From Amphiduros pacificus (taxonomy: Eukaryota > Annelida > Polychaeta > Phyllodocida > Hesionidae): a DNA stretch of 64,000 nucleotides. Below the pieces are notes generated by a model. It searched no databases and had not been told where the DNA came from. It saw nothing but the letters and a program-made list of their open reading frames with translations. The translations under genes were made by a program, and so were the position numbers. This document shows, one piece after another, positions 44,561 to 56,999 of the stretch (the first letter of the stretch is position 1; every line of letters starts with the position of its first letter). The DNA is taken from contig OX439002.1 in assembly GCA_949316495.1 (NCBI GenBank), positions 15,618,001 to 15,682,000 of the forward strand, written 5' to 3'.

Positions 44561-47500
44561 GGTTAGACATACTTGCTAGGCATGTCTAGAACATATCTAG
44601 AGACATTAGAAGGCGAGGAAAAATATATGAGTAGGAGATATGGCCTTTTTCCCTTGGCAAAATGTGCATATCCAATACGGCACATTCTAAGAGTTGTCGC
44701 AATGTCTTCGCAGATTTTGAGGGACTAATGAGGGGTCGGACATACTTGCTAGGTATGTCTAGAACATGTCTAGAGACATTAGAAGGCGAGGAAAAATATA
44801 TGAGTAGGAGATATGGCCCTTTTACTCTGCTAAAATTCACATATTTCAACATTTATTGAGTTTTAAAATGCGAACATTCTAGGAGTTGCCACACTGACTT
44901 CGCAGATTTTAAGAGACTAATGAGGGGTCAGACATACTTGCTATGCATGTCTAGAACATATCTAGTGACATTAGAAGGCGAGGAAAAATATATGAGTAGG
45001 AGATATGGCCCTTTTCCATTGGCAAAATGTGCATATCCAATACCGCACATTCTAAGAGTTGTCGCAATGTCTTCGCAGATTTTGAGGGACTAATGAGGGG
45101 TCAGACATACTTACTAGGCATGTCTAGAATATGTCTAGAGACATTAGAAGGCGAGGAAAAATATATGAGTAGGAGTTATGGCCCTTTTCCATTGGCAAAA
45201 TGTGCATATCCAATATGGCACATTCTAAGAGTTGTTGCAAAGTCTTCGCAGATTTTGAGGGACTAATGAGGGGTCAGACATACTTGCTAGACATGTCTAG
45301 AACATATCTAGAGACATTAGAAGGCGAGGAAAAATATATGAGTAGGAGTTATGGCCCTTTTACTCTGCTAAAATTCACATATTTCAACATTTCTTGAGTT
45401 TTCAAATGCGAACATTCTAAGAGTTGTCACACTGTCTTCGCAGATTTTGATGTACTAATGAGGGGTCAGACATACTTGCTAGGTATGTCTTGAACATATC
45501 TAGAGACATTAGAAGGCGAGGAAAAATATATGAGTAGGAGATATGGCCCTTTTCCCTTGGCAAAATGTGCATACCAATACTGCAAATTCTAAGAGTTGTT
45601 GCAATGTCTTCGCAGATTTTGAGGGACTAATGAGGGGTCAGACATACTTGCTATTGATGTCTAGAATATATCTAGTGACATTAGAAGGCGAGGAAAAATA
45701 TATGAGTAGGAGTTATGGCCCTTTTACTCTGCTAAAATTCACATATTTCAACATTTCTTGAGTTTTCAAATGCGAACATTCTAAGAGTTGTCACACTGTC
45801 TTCGCAGATTTTGAGGTACTAATGAGGGGTCAGACATACTTGCTAGGTATGTCTTGAACATATCTAGAGACATTAGAAGGCGAGGAAAAATATATGAGTA
45901 GGAGATATGGCCCTTTTCCCTTGGCAAAATGTGCATATCCAATACGGCAAATTCTTAGAGTTGTCGCAATGTCTTCGCAGATTTTGAGGGACTAATGAGG
46001 GGACAGACATACTTGCTATTGATGTCTAGAATATATCTAGTGACATCAGAAGGCGAGGAAAAATATATGAGTAGGAGTTATGGCCCTTTTCCCTTGGCAA
46101 AATGTGCATATTCAATATGGCACATTCTAAGAGTTGTCGCAATGTCTTCGCAGATTTTAAGGGACTAATGAGGGGTCCGACATACTTGCTAGGCATGTCT
46201 AGAACATATCTAGTGACATTAGAAGGCGAGGAAAAATATATGAGTAGGAGATATGGCCCTTTTCCCTTGGCAAAATGTGCATATCCAATACGGCACATTC
46301 TAAGAGTTGTCACACTGTCTTCGCAGATTTTGAGGGACTAATGAGGGGTCAGACAAACTTGCTAGGCATGTCTTGAACATATCTAGAGACATTAGAAGGC
46401 GAGGAAAAATATATGAGTAGGAGATATGGCCCTTTTCCCTTGGCAAAATGTGCATATCCAATACGGCACATTCTAAGAGTTGTCGCAATGTCTTCGCAGA
46501 TTTTGAGGGACTAATGAGGGGTCAGACATACTTGTTAGGCATGTCTTGAACATATCTAGAGACATTAGAAGGCGAGGAAAAATATATGAGTAGGAGATAT
46601 GGCCCTTTTCCCTTGGCAAAATGTGCATATCCAATACGGCACATTCTAAGAGTTGTCGCAATGTCTTCGCAGATTTTGAGGGACTAATGAGGGGTCAGAC
46701 ATACTTGCTAGACATGTCCAGAACATATCTAGTGACATAAGAAGGCGAGGAAAAATATATGAGTAGGAAATATAGCCCTTTTACTCTGCTAAAATTCACA
46801 TATTTCAACATTTCTTGAGTTTTCAAATGCGAACATTCTAAGAGTTGTCACACTGTCTTTGCAGATTTTGAGGTACTAATGAGGGGTCAGACATACTTGC
46901 TAGGTATGTCTTGAACATATCTAGAGACATTAGAAGGCGAGGAAAAATATATGAGTAGGAGATATGGCCCTTTTCCCTTGGCAAAATGTGCATATCCAAT
47001 ACGGCAAATTCTAAGAGTTGTCGCAATGTCTTCGCAGATTTTGAGGGACTAATGAGGGGTCAGACATACTTGCTATTGATGTCTAGAATATATCTAGTGA
47101 CATCAGAAGGCGAGGAAAAATATATGAGTAGGAGTTATGGCCCTTTTCCCTTGGCAAAATGTGCATATCCAATACGGCACATTCTAAGAGTTGTCGCAAT
47201 GTCTTCGCAGATTTTGAGGGACTAATGAGGGGTCAGACATACTTGTTAGGCATGTCTTGAACATATCTAGAGACATTAGAAGGCGAGGAAAAATATATGA
47301 GTAGGAGATATGGCCCTTTTCCCTTGGCAAAATGTGCATATCCAATACAGCAAATTCTAAGAGTTGTCGCAATGTCTTCGCAGATTTTGAGGGACTAATG
47401 AGGGGTCGGACATACTTGCTAGGTATGTCTAGAACATGTCTAGAGACATTAGAAGGCGAGGAAAAATATATGAGTAGGAGTTATGGCCCTTTTCCATTGG

Positions 47501-49110
47501 CAAAATGTGCATATCCAATACGGCACATTCTAAGAGTTGTCACACTGTCTTCGCAGATTTTAAGGGACTAATGAGGGTTCAGACATACTTGTTAGGCATG
47601 TCTTGAACATATCTAGAGACATTAGAAGGCGAGGAAAAATATATGAGTAGGAGATATGGCCCTTTTCCCTTGGCAAAATGTGCATATCCAATACGGCACA
47701 TTCTAAGAGTTGTCGCAATGTCTTCGCAGATTTTGAGGGACTAATGAGGGGTCAGACATACTTGTTAGGCATGTCTTGAACATATCTAGAGACATTAGAA
47801 GGCGAGGACAAATATATGAGTAGGAGATATGGCCCTTTTCCCTTGGCAAAATGTGCATATCCAATACGGCACATTCTAAGAGTTGTCGCAATGTCTTCGC
47901 AGATTTTGAGGGACTAATGAGGGGTCAGACATACTTGCTAGGTATGTCTAGAACATATCTAGTGACATTAGAAGGCAAGGAAAAATATATGAGTAGGAGT
48001 TATGGCCCTTTTCCCTTGGCAAAATGTGCATATCCAATACGGCACATTCTAAGAGTTGTCGCAATGTCTTCGCAGATTTTGAGGGACTAATGAGGGTTCG
48101 GATATACTTTCTAGGCATGTCTAGAACATGTCTAAAGAACTTAGAAGGCGAGGAAAAATATATGAGTAGGAGTTATGGCCCTTTTCCATTGGCAAAATGT
48201 GCATATCCAATACGGCACATTCTAAGAGTTGTCGCAATGTCTTCGCAGATTTTGAGGGACTAATGAGGGGTCAGACATACTTGTTAGGCATGTCTTGAAC
48301 ATATCTAGAGACATTAGAAGGCGAGGAAAAATATATGAGTAGGAGATATGGCCCTTTTCACTTGGCAAAATGTGCATATCCAATACGGCACATTCTAAGA
48401 GTTGTCGCAATGTCTTCGCAGATTTTGAGGGACTAATGAGGGGTCAGACATACTTGCTAGGTATGTCTAAAACATATCTAGTGACATTAGAAGGCGAGGA
48501 AAAATATATGAGTAGGAGTTATGGCCCTTTTCCCTTGGCAAAATGCGCATATCCAATACGGCACATTCTAAGAGTTGTCAGAATGTCTTCGCAGATTTTG
48601 AGGGACTAATGAGGGTTCGGACATACTTTCTAGGCATGTCTAGAACATGTCTAAAGACCTTAGAAGGCGAGGAAAAATATATGAGTAGGAGTTATGGCCC
48701 TTTTCCATTGGCAAAATGTGCATATCCAATACGGCACATTCTAAGAGTTGTCGCAATGTCTTCGCAGATTTTGAGGGACTAATGAGGGGTCAGACATACT
48801 TGCTAGGCATGTCTAGAACATATCTATTGACATTAGAAGGCGAGGAAAAATATATGAGTAGGAAATATAGCCCTTTTCCCTTGGAAAAATGTGCATATCC
48901 AAAACGGCACATTCTAAGAGTTGCCACACTGTCTTCGCAGATTTTGAGAGACTAAGGAGGGGTCAGACATACTTGCTAGACATGTGTAGAACATATCTAG
49001 TGACAATAGAAGGCGAGGAAAAATATATGAGTAGGAGATATGGCCCATTTACTCTGCTAAAATTCATATATATTTCAACATATTTTGAGTTTTCAAATGC
49101 AAACATTTCA
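44561..49110 (+). repeat. Left satellite array, about 26 copies of a roughly 173-bp unit
   Basis: The conserved core includes AGAAGGCGAGGAAAAATATA, GACTAATGAGGGGTCAGACA and TGTCTTCGCAGATTTTGAGG. Two unit types alternate irregularly. The short type has CCCTTGGCAAAATGTGCATA as linker; the longer one (about 193 bp) has CTCTGCTAAAATTCACATAT and CGAACATTC. The 60-80-codon ORFs in both directions recur once per unit and break at unit length, so they are by-products. Confidence 0.93.
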
Positions 49111-49170
49111 AGAGTTGCCACAATGCCTTAATTTTAGGACAGATGTAATTCCCAATAGTTCCCGACCTTC

Positions 49171-49451
49171 TTTTTTGTTTGATTTTTTGTTTCAACATTA
49201 TTTCAGACATTTCGTGATGACATCTACTTGTAGGAGATAAAGTGCTGCCTCACTGAATTGTCATGTCGCAGGTCCTTGACATTACAACACATCCGGTCAC
49301 AGATCTTCAAGGACAAAAGGTTAACCCTCATATGAGAAATTGTATCATGAGTTCAATCTCGGCACAGTCAGGGATCAAACCCACAATCTTTGGATCACGA
49401 CAGAGGAACTGATGCTAATAAGTTGTCACTCTAACCAATTGTGCCACGGCC
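49171..49451 (-). mobile_element. tRNA-SINE in foldback core, copy 1
   Basis: Reverse orientation, with the diagnostic body (GTCATGTCGCAGGTCCTTGA) and head ending CCAATTGTGCCACGGCC. The B box is degenerate (GGATCAAACCCACAA). Older than the 41.2-kb copy. Confidence 0.85.
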
Positions 49452-49464
49452 ATAGGTCTTAATG

Positions 49465-49752
49465 ATTTGTTTGTTATTTGGGGTTTTAAGTCATTTTATG
49501 ATGAGACCTACTTGTAGGAGATATAGTGCAGTCTCATATATTATAGTGCAGCCTGAATTGTCATGTAGCAGGTCCTTGACATGGCATCACACATATACAC
49601 AGATTTACAAGGACAATGAGTTAACCCTTTTGCAAGGACCTCAACTCATATGAGAAATTGTATCATGATTTCAATCAAACCCATATCCTTTGGATCACCA
49701 CAGAGGAATTGGTGCTAATATGCTGACACTCGTACCTAACTGCACCAAGGCC
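49465..49752 (-). mobile_element. tRNA-SINE in foldback core, copy 2
   Basis: A second reverse-oriented, more decayed copy directly beside the first: GATGAGACCTACTTGTAGGA, GTCATGTAGCAGGTCCTTGA, head side ending CTGCACCAAGGCCC. A small internal duplication of ATAGTGCAG occurs near 49525-49550. Confidence 0.8.
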
Positions 49753-51049
49753 CATGTACTATAGTACTGGTAGTTTTGAAGATTTTAAAAGAAATGTAGA
49801 CAGATGGACAGACAGACATTTTCCTCACTCCTAAATCTTTAAAGACGTCAGCAGAGCGCATAAGTTGTAATTATTAACTAGTTGTATTGAAAATATAATA
49901 ATAATTAAAATATCTGGATGACTTGGAGATGAATAATTAAAAAGCGTTCATTCTGGTTTTTAGAAACTGATGCTTCTTTTACTGTACAAAACGGCTTTTC
50001 ATATAGCTTGACTAAGTAGGGCAAGAAATTACTTTTCACTCTCAATATTTATTGTGTGAGAAAAAATGCCAGAAGTTAGTTTCAGATTTATAATGTTTTT
50101 TGTCCATATTGTGTAATTGTATAGAGGCTGTCTCTCTGTCTTGTCACGATCATACAGAGCATCGTTTCCTTTTTAACTTGATCATGGATATATGGTGTAT
50201 GGATCAAAACATCATGCATTAAAATTCCAATCCAATATAAAGGTTTGGAACTATGCCTTGGTGGATCACTTGCAGATAGTTTGGCAGTTGAGGGCGATGA
50301 GCTGTCTTTTGATTTAAGAAATTTTCTTTCTTTGAATGTGGTTGTGATAATTTTGACATTTGGGTGTTTTTGTGTTCAAAAGTAATCTCACCATTTCAGC
50401 TGCAATTCACAAGCTGGTCTTGACATGTGTTTTGATAATTCCATTTTGAAACTCAGATGAAATCATCACTATGAAATCACAGTTATATATTTTACTACAT
50501 TGTATGGTGTATACAAATATTGTTGCTGAATAACAAAGATTGACCAATCTAAGCTGTTACATCATGAATAATCATCACCCTAAGGAAAACATGTATGCTA
50601 GTGATTAATGCATTCAAATTTGCATCCAATCTATCAACTTTAATAGGAGTCCTTGAGGCCATCATGAAGGCCAATGATGGGTTAAATGGGAACATGTACG
50701 AAGAAATGTGCATGTTCAAGGATTTGCCTCAAAATTCATACACAAAAAGACATTATTTAACTCAACTTAACCCTACTATATGGCAAATCTTCCAGCTCCA
50801 AACCTAAGTCCAAATAGGAATTCATTAATTAAATTTATTAGTTTCATGATCTAAATAAGCAGATAAGGTAGGAGATATTCAGATCTGCAAACCCCAAACA
50901 GGACTTATACAAAATTAAAATTGTCTACCGGCTATGTGCAAATTTTAAACAAATATATCATTGCATAATGAAGTAAACAAAAAAGTGAATATGTTTGAAA
51001 AAATTTTATACTTTGATGTGGAAACGTCTAGACATTATCAAGTCTTGAC

Positions 51050-52924
51050 TAGGAAGTATGTCTGACCCCTCATTAGTCCCTCAAAATCTGCGAAGACAGT
51101 GCGGCAACTCTTAGAATGTGCTGTATTGGATATGCACATTTTGCCACGGGAAAAGGGCCATATTTCCTACTCATATATTTTTCCTCGCCTTCTAATGTCA
51201 CTAAATATGCTCTAGACATGTCTAGCAAGTATGTCTGACCCCTCATTAGTCCCTCAAAATCTGCGAAGACAGTGTGGCAACTCTTAGAATGTTCGCATTT
51301 GAAAAATCAAAATTTTTTGAAATATGTGAATTTTAGCAGAGTAAAAGGGCCATATCTCCTACTCATATATTTTTCCTCGCCTTCTAATGTCACTAGATAT
51401 GCTCTAGACATGTCTAGCAAATATGTCTGACCCCTCATTAGTCCCTCAAAATCTGCGAAGACAGTGTTGCAACTCTTAGAATGTTCGCATTTGAAAAATC
51501 AAAAAATGTTGAAATATGTGAATTTTAGCAGAGTAAAAGGGCCATATCTCCTACTCATATATTTTTCCTCGCCTTCTAGTGTCACTAGAAATGTTCTAAA
51601 CATGTCTAGCAAGTATGTCTGACCCCTCATTAGTCCCTCAAAATCTGCGAAGACAGTGTGGCAACTCTTAGAATGTTCGCATTTGAAAAATCAAAAATTT
51701 TTGAAATATGTGAATTTTAGCAGAGTAAAAGGGCCATATCTCCTACTCATATATTTTTCCTCGCCTTCTAATGTCACTAGATATGCTCTAGACATGTCTA
51801 GCAAATATGTCTGACCCCTCATTAGTCCCTCAAAATCTGCGAAGACAGTGTTGCAACTCTTAGAATGTTCGCATTTGAAAAATAAAAAAATGTTGAAATA
51901 TGTGAATTTTAGCATAGTAAAAGGGCCATATCTCCTACTCATATATTTTTCCTCGCCTTCTAGTGTCACTAGATATGTTCTAGACATGTCTAGCAAGTAT
52001 GTCTGACCCCTCATTAGTCCCTCAAAATCTGCGAAGACAGTGCGGCAACTCTTAGAATGTGCTGTATTGGATATGCACATTTTGCCACGGGAAAAGGGCC
52101 ATATTTCCTGCTCATATATTTTTCCTCGCCTTCTAATGTCACTAGATATGCTCTAGACATGTCTAGCAAGTATGTCTGATCCCTCATTAGTCCCTCAAAA
52201 TCTGCGAAGACAGTGTGGCAACTCTTAGAATGTTCGCATTTGAAAAAATCAAAAATGTTTGAAATATGTGAATTTTAGCAGAGTAAAAGGGCCATATTTC
52301 CTGCTCATATATTTTTCCTCGCCTTCTAATGTCACTAGATATGCTCTAGACATGTCTAGCAAGTATGTCTGATCCCTCATTAGTCCCTCAAAATCTGCGA
52401 AGACAGTGTGGCAACTCTTAGAATGTTCGCATTTGAAAAAATCAAAAATGTTTGAAATATGTGAATTTTAGCAGAGTAAAAGGGCCATATCTCCTACTCA
52501 TATATTTTTCCTCGCCTTCTAGTGTCACTAGATATGTTCTAGACATGTCTAGCAAGTATGTCTGACCCCTCATTAGTCCCTCAAAATCTGCGAAGACAGT
52601 GCGGCAACTCTTAGAATGTGCTGTATTGGATATGCACATTTTGCCACGGGAAAAGGGCCATATTTCCTACTCATATATTTTTCCTCGCCTTCTAATGTCA
52701 CTAAATATGCTCTAGACATGTCTAGCAAGTATGTCTGACCCCTCATTAGTCCCTCAAAATCTGCGAAGACAATGTGGCAACTCTTAGAATGTTCGCATTT
52801 GAAAAATAAAAAAATGTTGAAATATGTGAATTTTAGCAGAGTAAAATGGCCATATCTCCTACTCATATATTTTCCTCGCATTCTAGTGTCACTAGATATG
52901 TTCTAGACATATCTAGCAAGTGTG
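51050..52924 (-). repeat. Right satellite array, about 10 copies, reverse orientation
   Basis: Same roughly 173/193-bp satellite as the left array but reversed, and mostly the long linker type. Copies carry the perfect palindrome CTAGACATGTCTAG, which most left copies have in altered form (GCATGTCTAGAAC). Thus the two arms have diverged in unit composition. Confidence 0.93.
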
Positions 52925-53354
52925 TCTAAACCTTTATTAGTATATTCATGTTTGGGAAGGCTGTGCAACAATGCTTGGGAATCATTATCATGCTAAAAAA
53001 ATGTGTTTGTGATAGCTAAAGGTACATTTTAGTGTTTTAAAGGATATATATCCTTTTACATAACGTTTCTACCCAAATACCAAAAGGGTATGAATGTGTA
53101 TACAGTTATTCCCCATTAATATATTGATAATAAATGATTAAGACTGTGCTACAAGGTTGAGAAGGCCATTAATCATACTGTAAAACTCATTTGTCACAGG
53201 AAAAGGGATATATCCGTTTTTGACAGGATATATATCCTTTTACATAACTTTTTTCACCATGTCCCAAAAGGGTACACTGATACATACTTGTTGACACCTT
53301 TTGAAAAAAACGTCAAATATCAAATATCAAATATCAAAAGAACTTCACGCTCGT
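52925..53354 (-). repeat. Right terminal inverted repeat of the foldback element
   Basis: Reverse complement of 44139-44560 with about 14 differences. It ends at the target duplication TAACTATGT. Confidence 0.9.
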
Positions 53355-53363
53355 TAACTATGT

Positions 53364-54067
53364 TACGTATTATTAGATACGTAGTAACAACATAGATTTA
53401 CTATGTATTTAACATGTTGTCAGGCTATATTCATCATGTTATATTTATGTTGTTAACAATTAACTTTCTTGTGTATTTTTGATACGTTTCAACATAGAAT
53501 TGTGAACTTTATATAATTAAAATATTATATAATTTTCTGATACTTGATATAACATTAAACACACAAATAAACAAATTAGGATATAAGGAAGGGGGCACAT
53601 GGGGAATACATTGGTGATCCAACGGCAAGGACAAAATATGGAGAAATGATTTGGTTGGGAACAAAGATATTGAGAATAACCTGGCAGAGAAAAAATCTTC
53701 ATCTTTATTTTCCTTCCTCTGAATGGTCTATCCTTTTCAGCCGTACTTTGGTATGCTTATTGCCCTCTCTGTTAAACTGTCCAACTCTTACTTGATGAAA
53801 ACCTTTTGCAGTGATACCTATATTAATATGTAATAAATGTGTAATCTACACCTTATCAAATATTCTGAGGACTGTTATAATTGAGCTACACACAATCTTC
53901 CCCATTATAATTATCCCCATCATCTTACTAAATATATGAATGGTCCCAATTTAGGAGAGGTATGACGAGTTTAACCATGGCTAGAGGAGAACACTGTCCC
54001 ACATCTGGATGCAGCAGAGTGAAGAGTTCAGATTCCATGTGTCATCCCTGTCCTTAGAAACGCCTGG
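53364..54067. other. Intergenic, nothing recognised
   Basis: AT-rich; a 61-codon antisense ORF has no support. Confidence 0.5.
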
Positions 54068-54220
54068 CAGGGGCCCACCACTATATGATATGCAAAAAGA
54101 GCCAATATGCACACTTTTCTGGCTGGCAGCTTGTAACTAATGCATTTCATTTCCAGCTGGTATGTTTACCAGCTGGGAGCTTTTTTTTGTATAAACAAGT
54201 GCCTTCGGCTGGGAAGTGAT

Positions 54221-55536
54221 GCTGTCCCTCACTGTTGTAGCTATCCCTCAACTGTGCAGCTGTCTCTCAATTGTGCAGCTATCTCTCACCTATGCAGCCA
54301 TCCCTCACCTATACAGCTATCTCTCACATGTGCAGCTGTCTCTCACTTGTGCAACTACCACTTGTGCAGCTGTCATTCAGTTGTGCAGTTGTCTCTCCCT
54401 GTTGTAACTATCTCTCATCATGTGCAGCTATCTCTCACCAAGTGCAGCTATCTCTCCCCATGTGCAGCTATCTATCACCATGTGCAGCTATCTCTCACAT
54501 GTACAGCTGTCTCTCACTTGTCCAACTACCACGTGTGCAGCTGTCATTCAGTTGTGCAGTTGTCTCTCACTGTTGTAGCTATCTCTCACCATGTGCAGCT
54601 ATCTCTCCCCATGTGCAGCTATCTCTCCCCATGTGCAGCTATCTCTCAAACTGTGCAGCTATCTCTCACCATGTGCAGCTATCTCTCAAACTGTGCAGCT
54701 ATCTCTCCCCATGTGCAGCTATCTCTCCCCATGTGCAGCTATCTCTCACCATGTGCAGCTATCTCTCACCATGTGCAGCTATCTCTCACCATGTGCAGCT
54801 ATCTCTCCCCATGTGCAGCTATCTCTCCCCATGTGCAGCTATCTCTCCCCATGTGCAGCTATTTCTCACCGTGTGCAGCTATCTCTCACCATGTGCACCT
54901 ATCTCTCACATGTGCAGCTATCTCTCACTTGTGCAACTACCATGTGTGCAGCTGTCATTCAGTTTCGCAGTTGTCTCTCACTGTTGTAACTATCTCTCCC
55001 CATGTGCAGCTATCTCTCCCCATGTGCAGCTATCTCTCACCATGTGCAGCTATCTCTCACCATGTGCAGCTGTCTCACCATGTGCAGCTATCTCTCCCAC
55101 AGCTATCTCTTATTTATACAGCTATCTCTTATTTATGCAGCTATCTCTTATTTATGCAGCTATCTCTTATTTATGCAGCTATTTTTCATGTCTCAATACA
55201 GCTATCTCAGTTATGCAGCTATCTCTTATTTATACAGCTATCTCCCAATTATGCAGCTATCTCTTATTCATGCACAGCTATCTCTTATTTATACAGCTAT
55301 CTCTTCTTTATGCAGCTATCTCTTATTTGTGCAGCTATTTTTCATGTCTCAATACAGCTATCTCTTAGTTATGCAGCTATCTCTTATTTATGCAGCTATC
55401 TCTTATTTATACAGCTATATCTTATTTATGCAGTTATCTCTTATTTATGCAGTTATCTCTTATTTATGCAGCTATCTCTTGCTGTTGTAGCAGTCTATCA
55501 CTTGCTATCTCTCACTTGTGCAGCTATCTCCCAATT
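54221..55536. repeat. 19-20-bp minisatellite, about 65 copies
   Basis: The first part repeats ATGTGCAGCTATCTCTCCCC or ATGTGCAGCTATCTCTCACC (period 20). The part after about 55090 repeats CAGCTATCTCTTATTTATG (period 19). All three plus-strand frames are open for hundreds of codons (longest 471 codons from 54140), because the unit contains no stop in any frame. The simultaneous openness in three frames marks it as repeat, not as a protein gene. Confidence 0.92.
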
Positions 55537-55680
55537 GCATGATCGTAGTTGCTAAAAATATCTGCATTTCACCCATATAGGCCCCTTTGTACAAAACCTA
55601 GCAGGGCCTCAATAATTAGGTCAATATATAGGTCAATTTACCGATGGTTGAAAACAAAGCTCTAATACAGAAATTTAGGC

Positions 55681-56130
55681 TTATACCTCAGTGATGCGCG
55701 TATTTATGCGATTTCGAATGAATACGCGCATGCCGATTATTTGTAAAATATTGATTAGTTTGTGTCGGCCATCTTTAGACTGGTCCCCCATCGAGTGTCA
55801 AGAACATCGTGTTAATACACAGATGGCGGCAACCAGTCTATGGCTGTACGCGCCATTTTCGGGTCACGTGACGGGGTCAAATGAGGTGCGCTTTGTTTAC
55901 AAATGTTTGTAACGATAAATATCTTGTTTCATGTTTCATTTTTTAAAAATACAGTAGTTGTCTGAGGTATAAAAACAAAACATACACTCGTCGGTCAGCT
56001 GTGACCGCGGATTCAGTTCGTTGGTGATGGCGGACGGATACCCTTCGCCTTCGGCTCAGGGTATCCGTCCGCAATCACCAACTCACTGAATCCGCTCACC
56101 CAGCTTCCCGACTCGGTATGTTTTGTTATA
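55681..56130. mobile_element. Composite foldback repeat, copy 2
   Basis: About 98% identical to 31967-32415, same two-part structure (TTATACCTCAG / CTGAGGTATAA part, then the long GGACGGATACCC hairpin). Inserted inside the hAT-like element. Confidence 0.85.
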
Positions 56131-56999
56131 ATATTGGAGGTAATATTTCATTTCTAATGTAATTATGACAACAAATAAGTGATAATTGTGCCATTCATAA
56201 TATGCTAAAAGTGCAACCCTTCACATAAACTTGCAAAACAAAAGTGAAGTGGAGATAAGTTCAGCGTCACTTCCACCAGAGGCAGGCTACGTGGTGACGG
56301 AACAGCGAGATCACACACTCTTTTCAGTGGTGAATTTAATTGCAGCCTATACCTCACACAGCAACTTTTTTTTTTTTTTTCAAATCTTGTCACCCTTCCT
56401 CTCTGATCACATTCATGCTTTTTTTATATATGTAATCAGCTGGCTCAAAATACATTTGACATTTCAAAATGGCCTAGCTGACAGACTGATGAATTTAATT
56501 GGCTAGCTGGTAAAGTATTTAGATTTTGGCACCAACTGGCAATTTCGCCATTGAAAACTGCAAAATAAAAATAAATTATATTGTATGAACACTATTTGAC
56601 AAAGATTGTTCAAGCCTAATGATATTTCTACAGTAATTATAAGTTTTTAAAATTTAATTATTTATTAAAGAAATTGGCTCATTACCAGCTATTAAAAAAA
56701 ATTGGCATTGACAAACATCCACGAACAAAGTTAACAGCTGTTAATTCCATACAAATTCTGAGCTGGTAACTTTCCCAGCTGGTAAACAATAACAGCTGAC
56801 AGCCAAAATCCCAAAGTGTAGCTGGCTGGTATTTTTTTAAAATATTTCCTACTAGAAAATACTAAAAATGCATATTGGAAAAAAAATTGTTAGCTGAGTG
56901 ATATGTTGTTCACAACATTCTATAACATACTCTGCCCAAGTTTCACATCTCTATCTCAATTTTTAACGAAGTTGGTATTGGTGGGCCCCTGGACTGGCT

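Larger units (their letters stand above)
49111..51049. other. Core of the foldback element, no transposase seen
   Basis: Holds two SINE copies side by side (49171-49752), then about 1.3 kb of AT-rich sequence (49753-51049). The longest ORF there is 70 codons (50595-50807), with no recognised family. Possibly the remnant of a once longer coding core. Confidence 0.6.
44139..53354. mobile_element. Giant foldback (FB-like) element, 9.2 kb, with 9-bp TSD
   Basis: Outer ends are ACGAGCGTGAAGTTC (left) and its reverse complement (right). They are flanked by the perfect 9-bp duplication TAACTATGT (44130-44138 and 53355-53363). Inward come about 430 bp of unique inverted repeat, about 97% identical. 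Tandem arrays of a roughly 173-bp satellite follow in opposite orientation on the two sides (44561-49110 and 51050-52924), around a 1.9-kb core. Drosophila FB elements share the plan: long inverted arms made of tandem subrepeats and 9-bp TSDs, mobilised by a Mutator-like (NOF) protein. No transposase is visible, so this copy is non-autonomous. The family name is inference from structure. Confidence 0.9.
54068..56991. mobile_element. hAT-like non-autonomous element, 2.9 kb
   Basis: Thirteen-base inverted ends CAGGGGCCCACCA (54068-54080, reversed at 56979-56991) have the CAGGG start usual for hAT elements. Subterminal parts also pair loosely: GGCTGGCAGCTTG and TTTACCAGCTGGG on the left, and the reverse of CCCAGCTGGTAAAC and GCTGACAGCC on the right. 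No clean 8-bp target duplication was found. It carries a large minisatellite and one composite foldback repeat, and no transposase. Confidence 0.55.

Noticed and set aside
44586-49131. Many 60-88-codon ORFs on both strands as a tandem gene family
   Set aside because: They recur exactly once per satellite unit, occur in both directions, and end because the unit length is not a multiple of three. They are by-products of the satellite.
54140-55555. 471-codon ORF as a Cys/Leu-rich repeat protein gene
   Set aside because: It is a 19-20-bp minisatellite read in frame. The two other forward frames are also open for hundreds of codons, there is no splice or promoter context, and it sits inside a TIR element.
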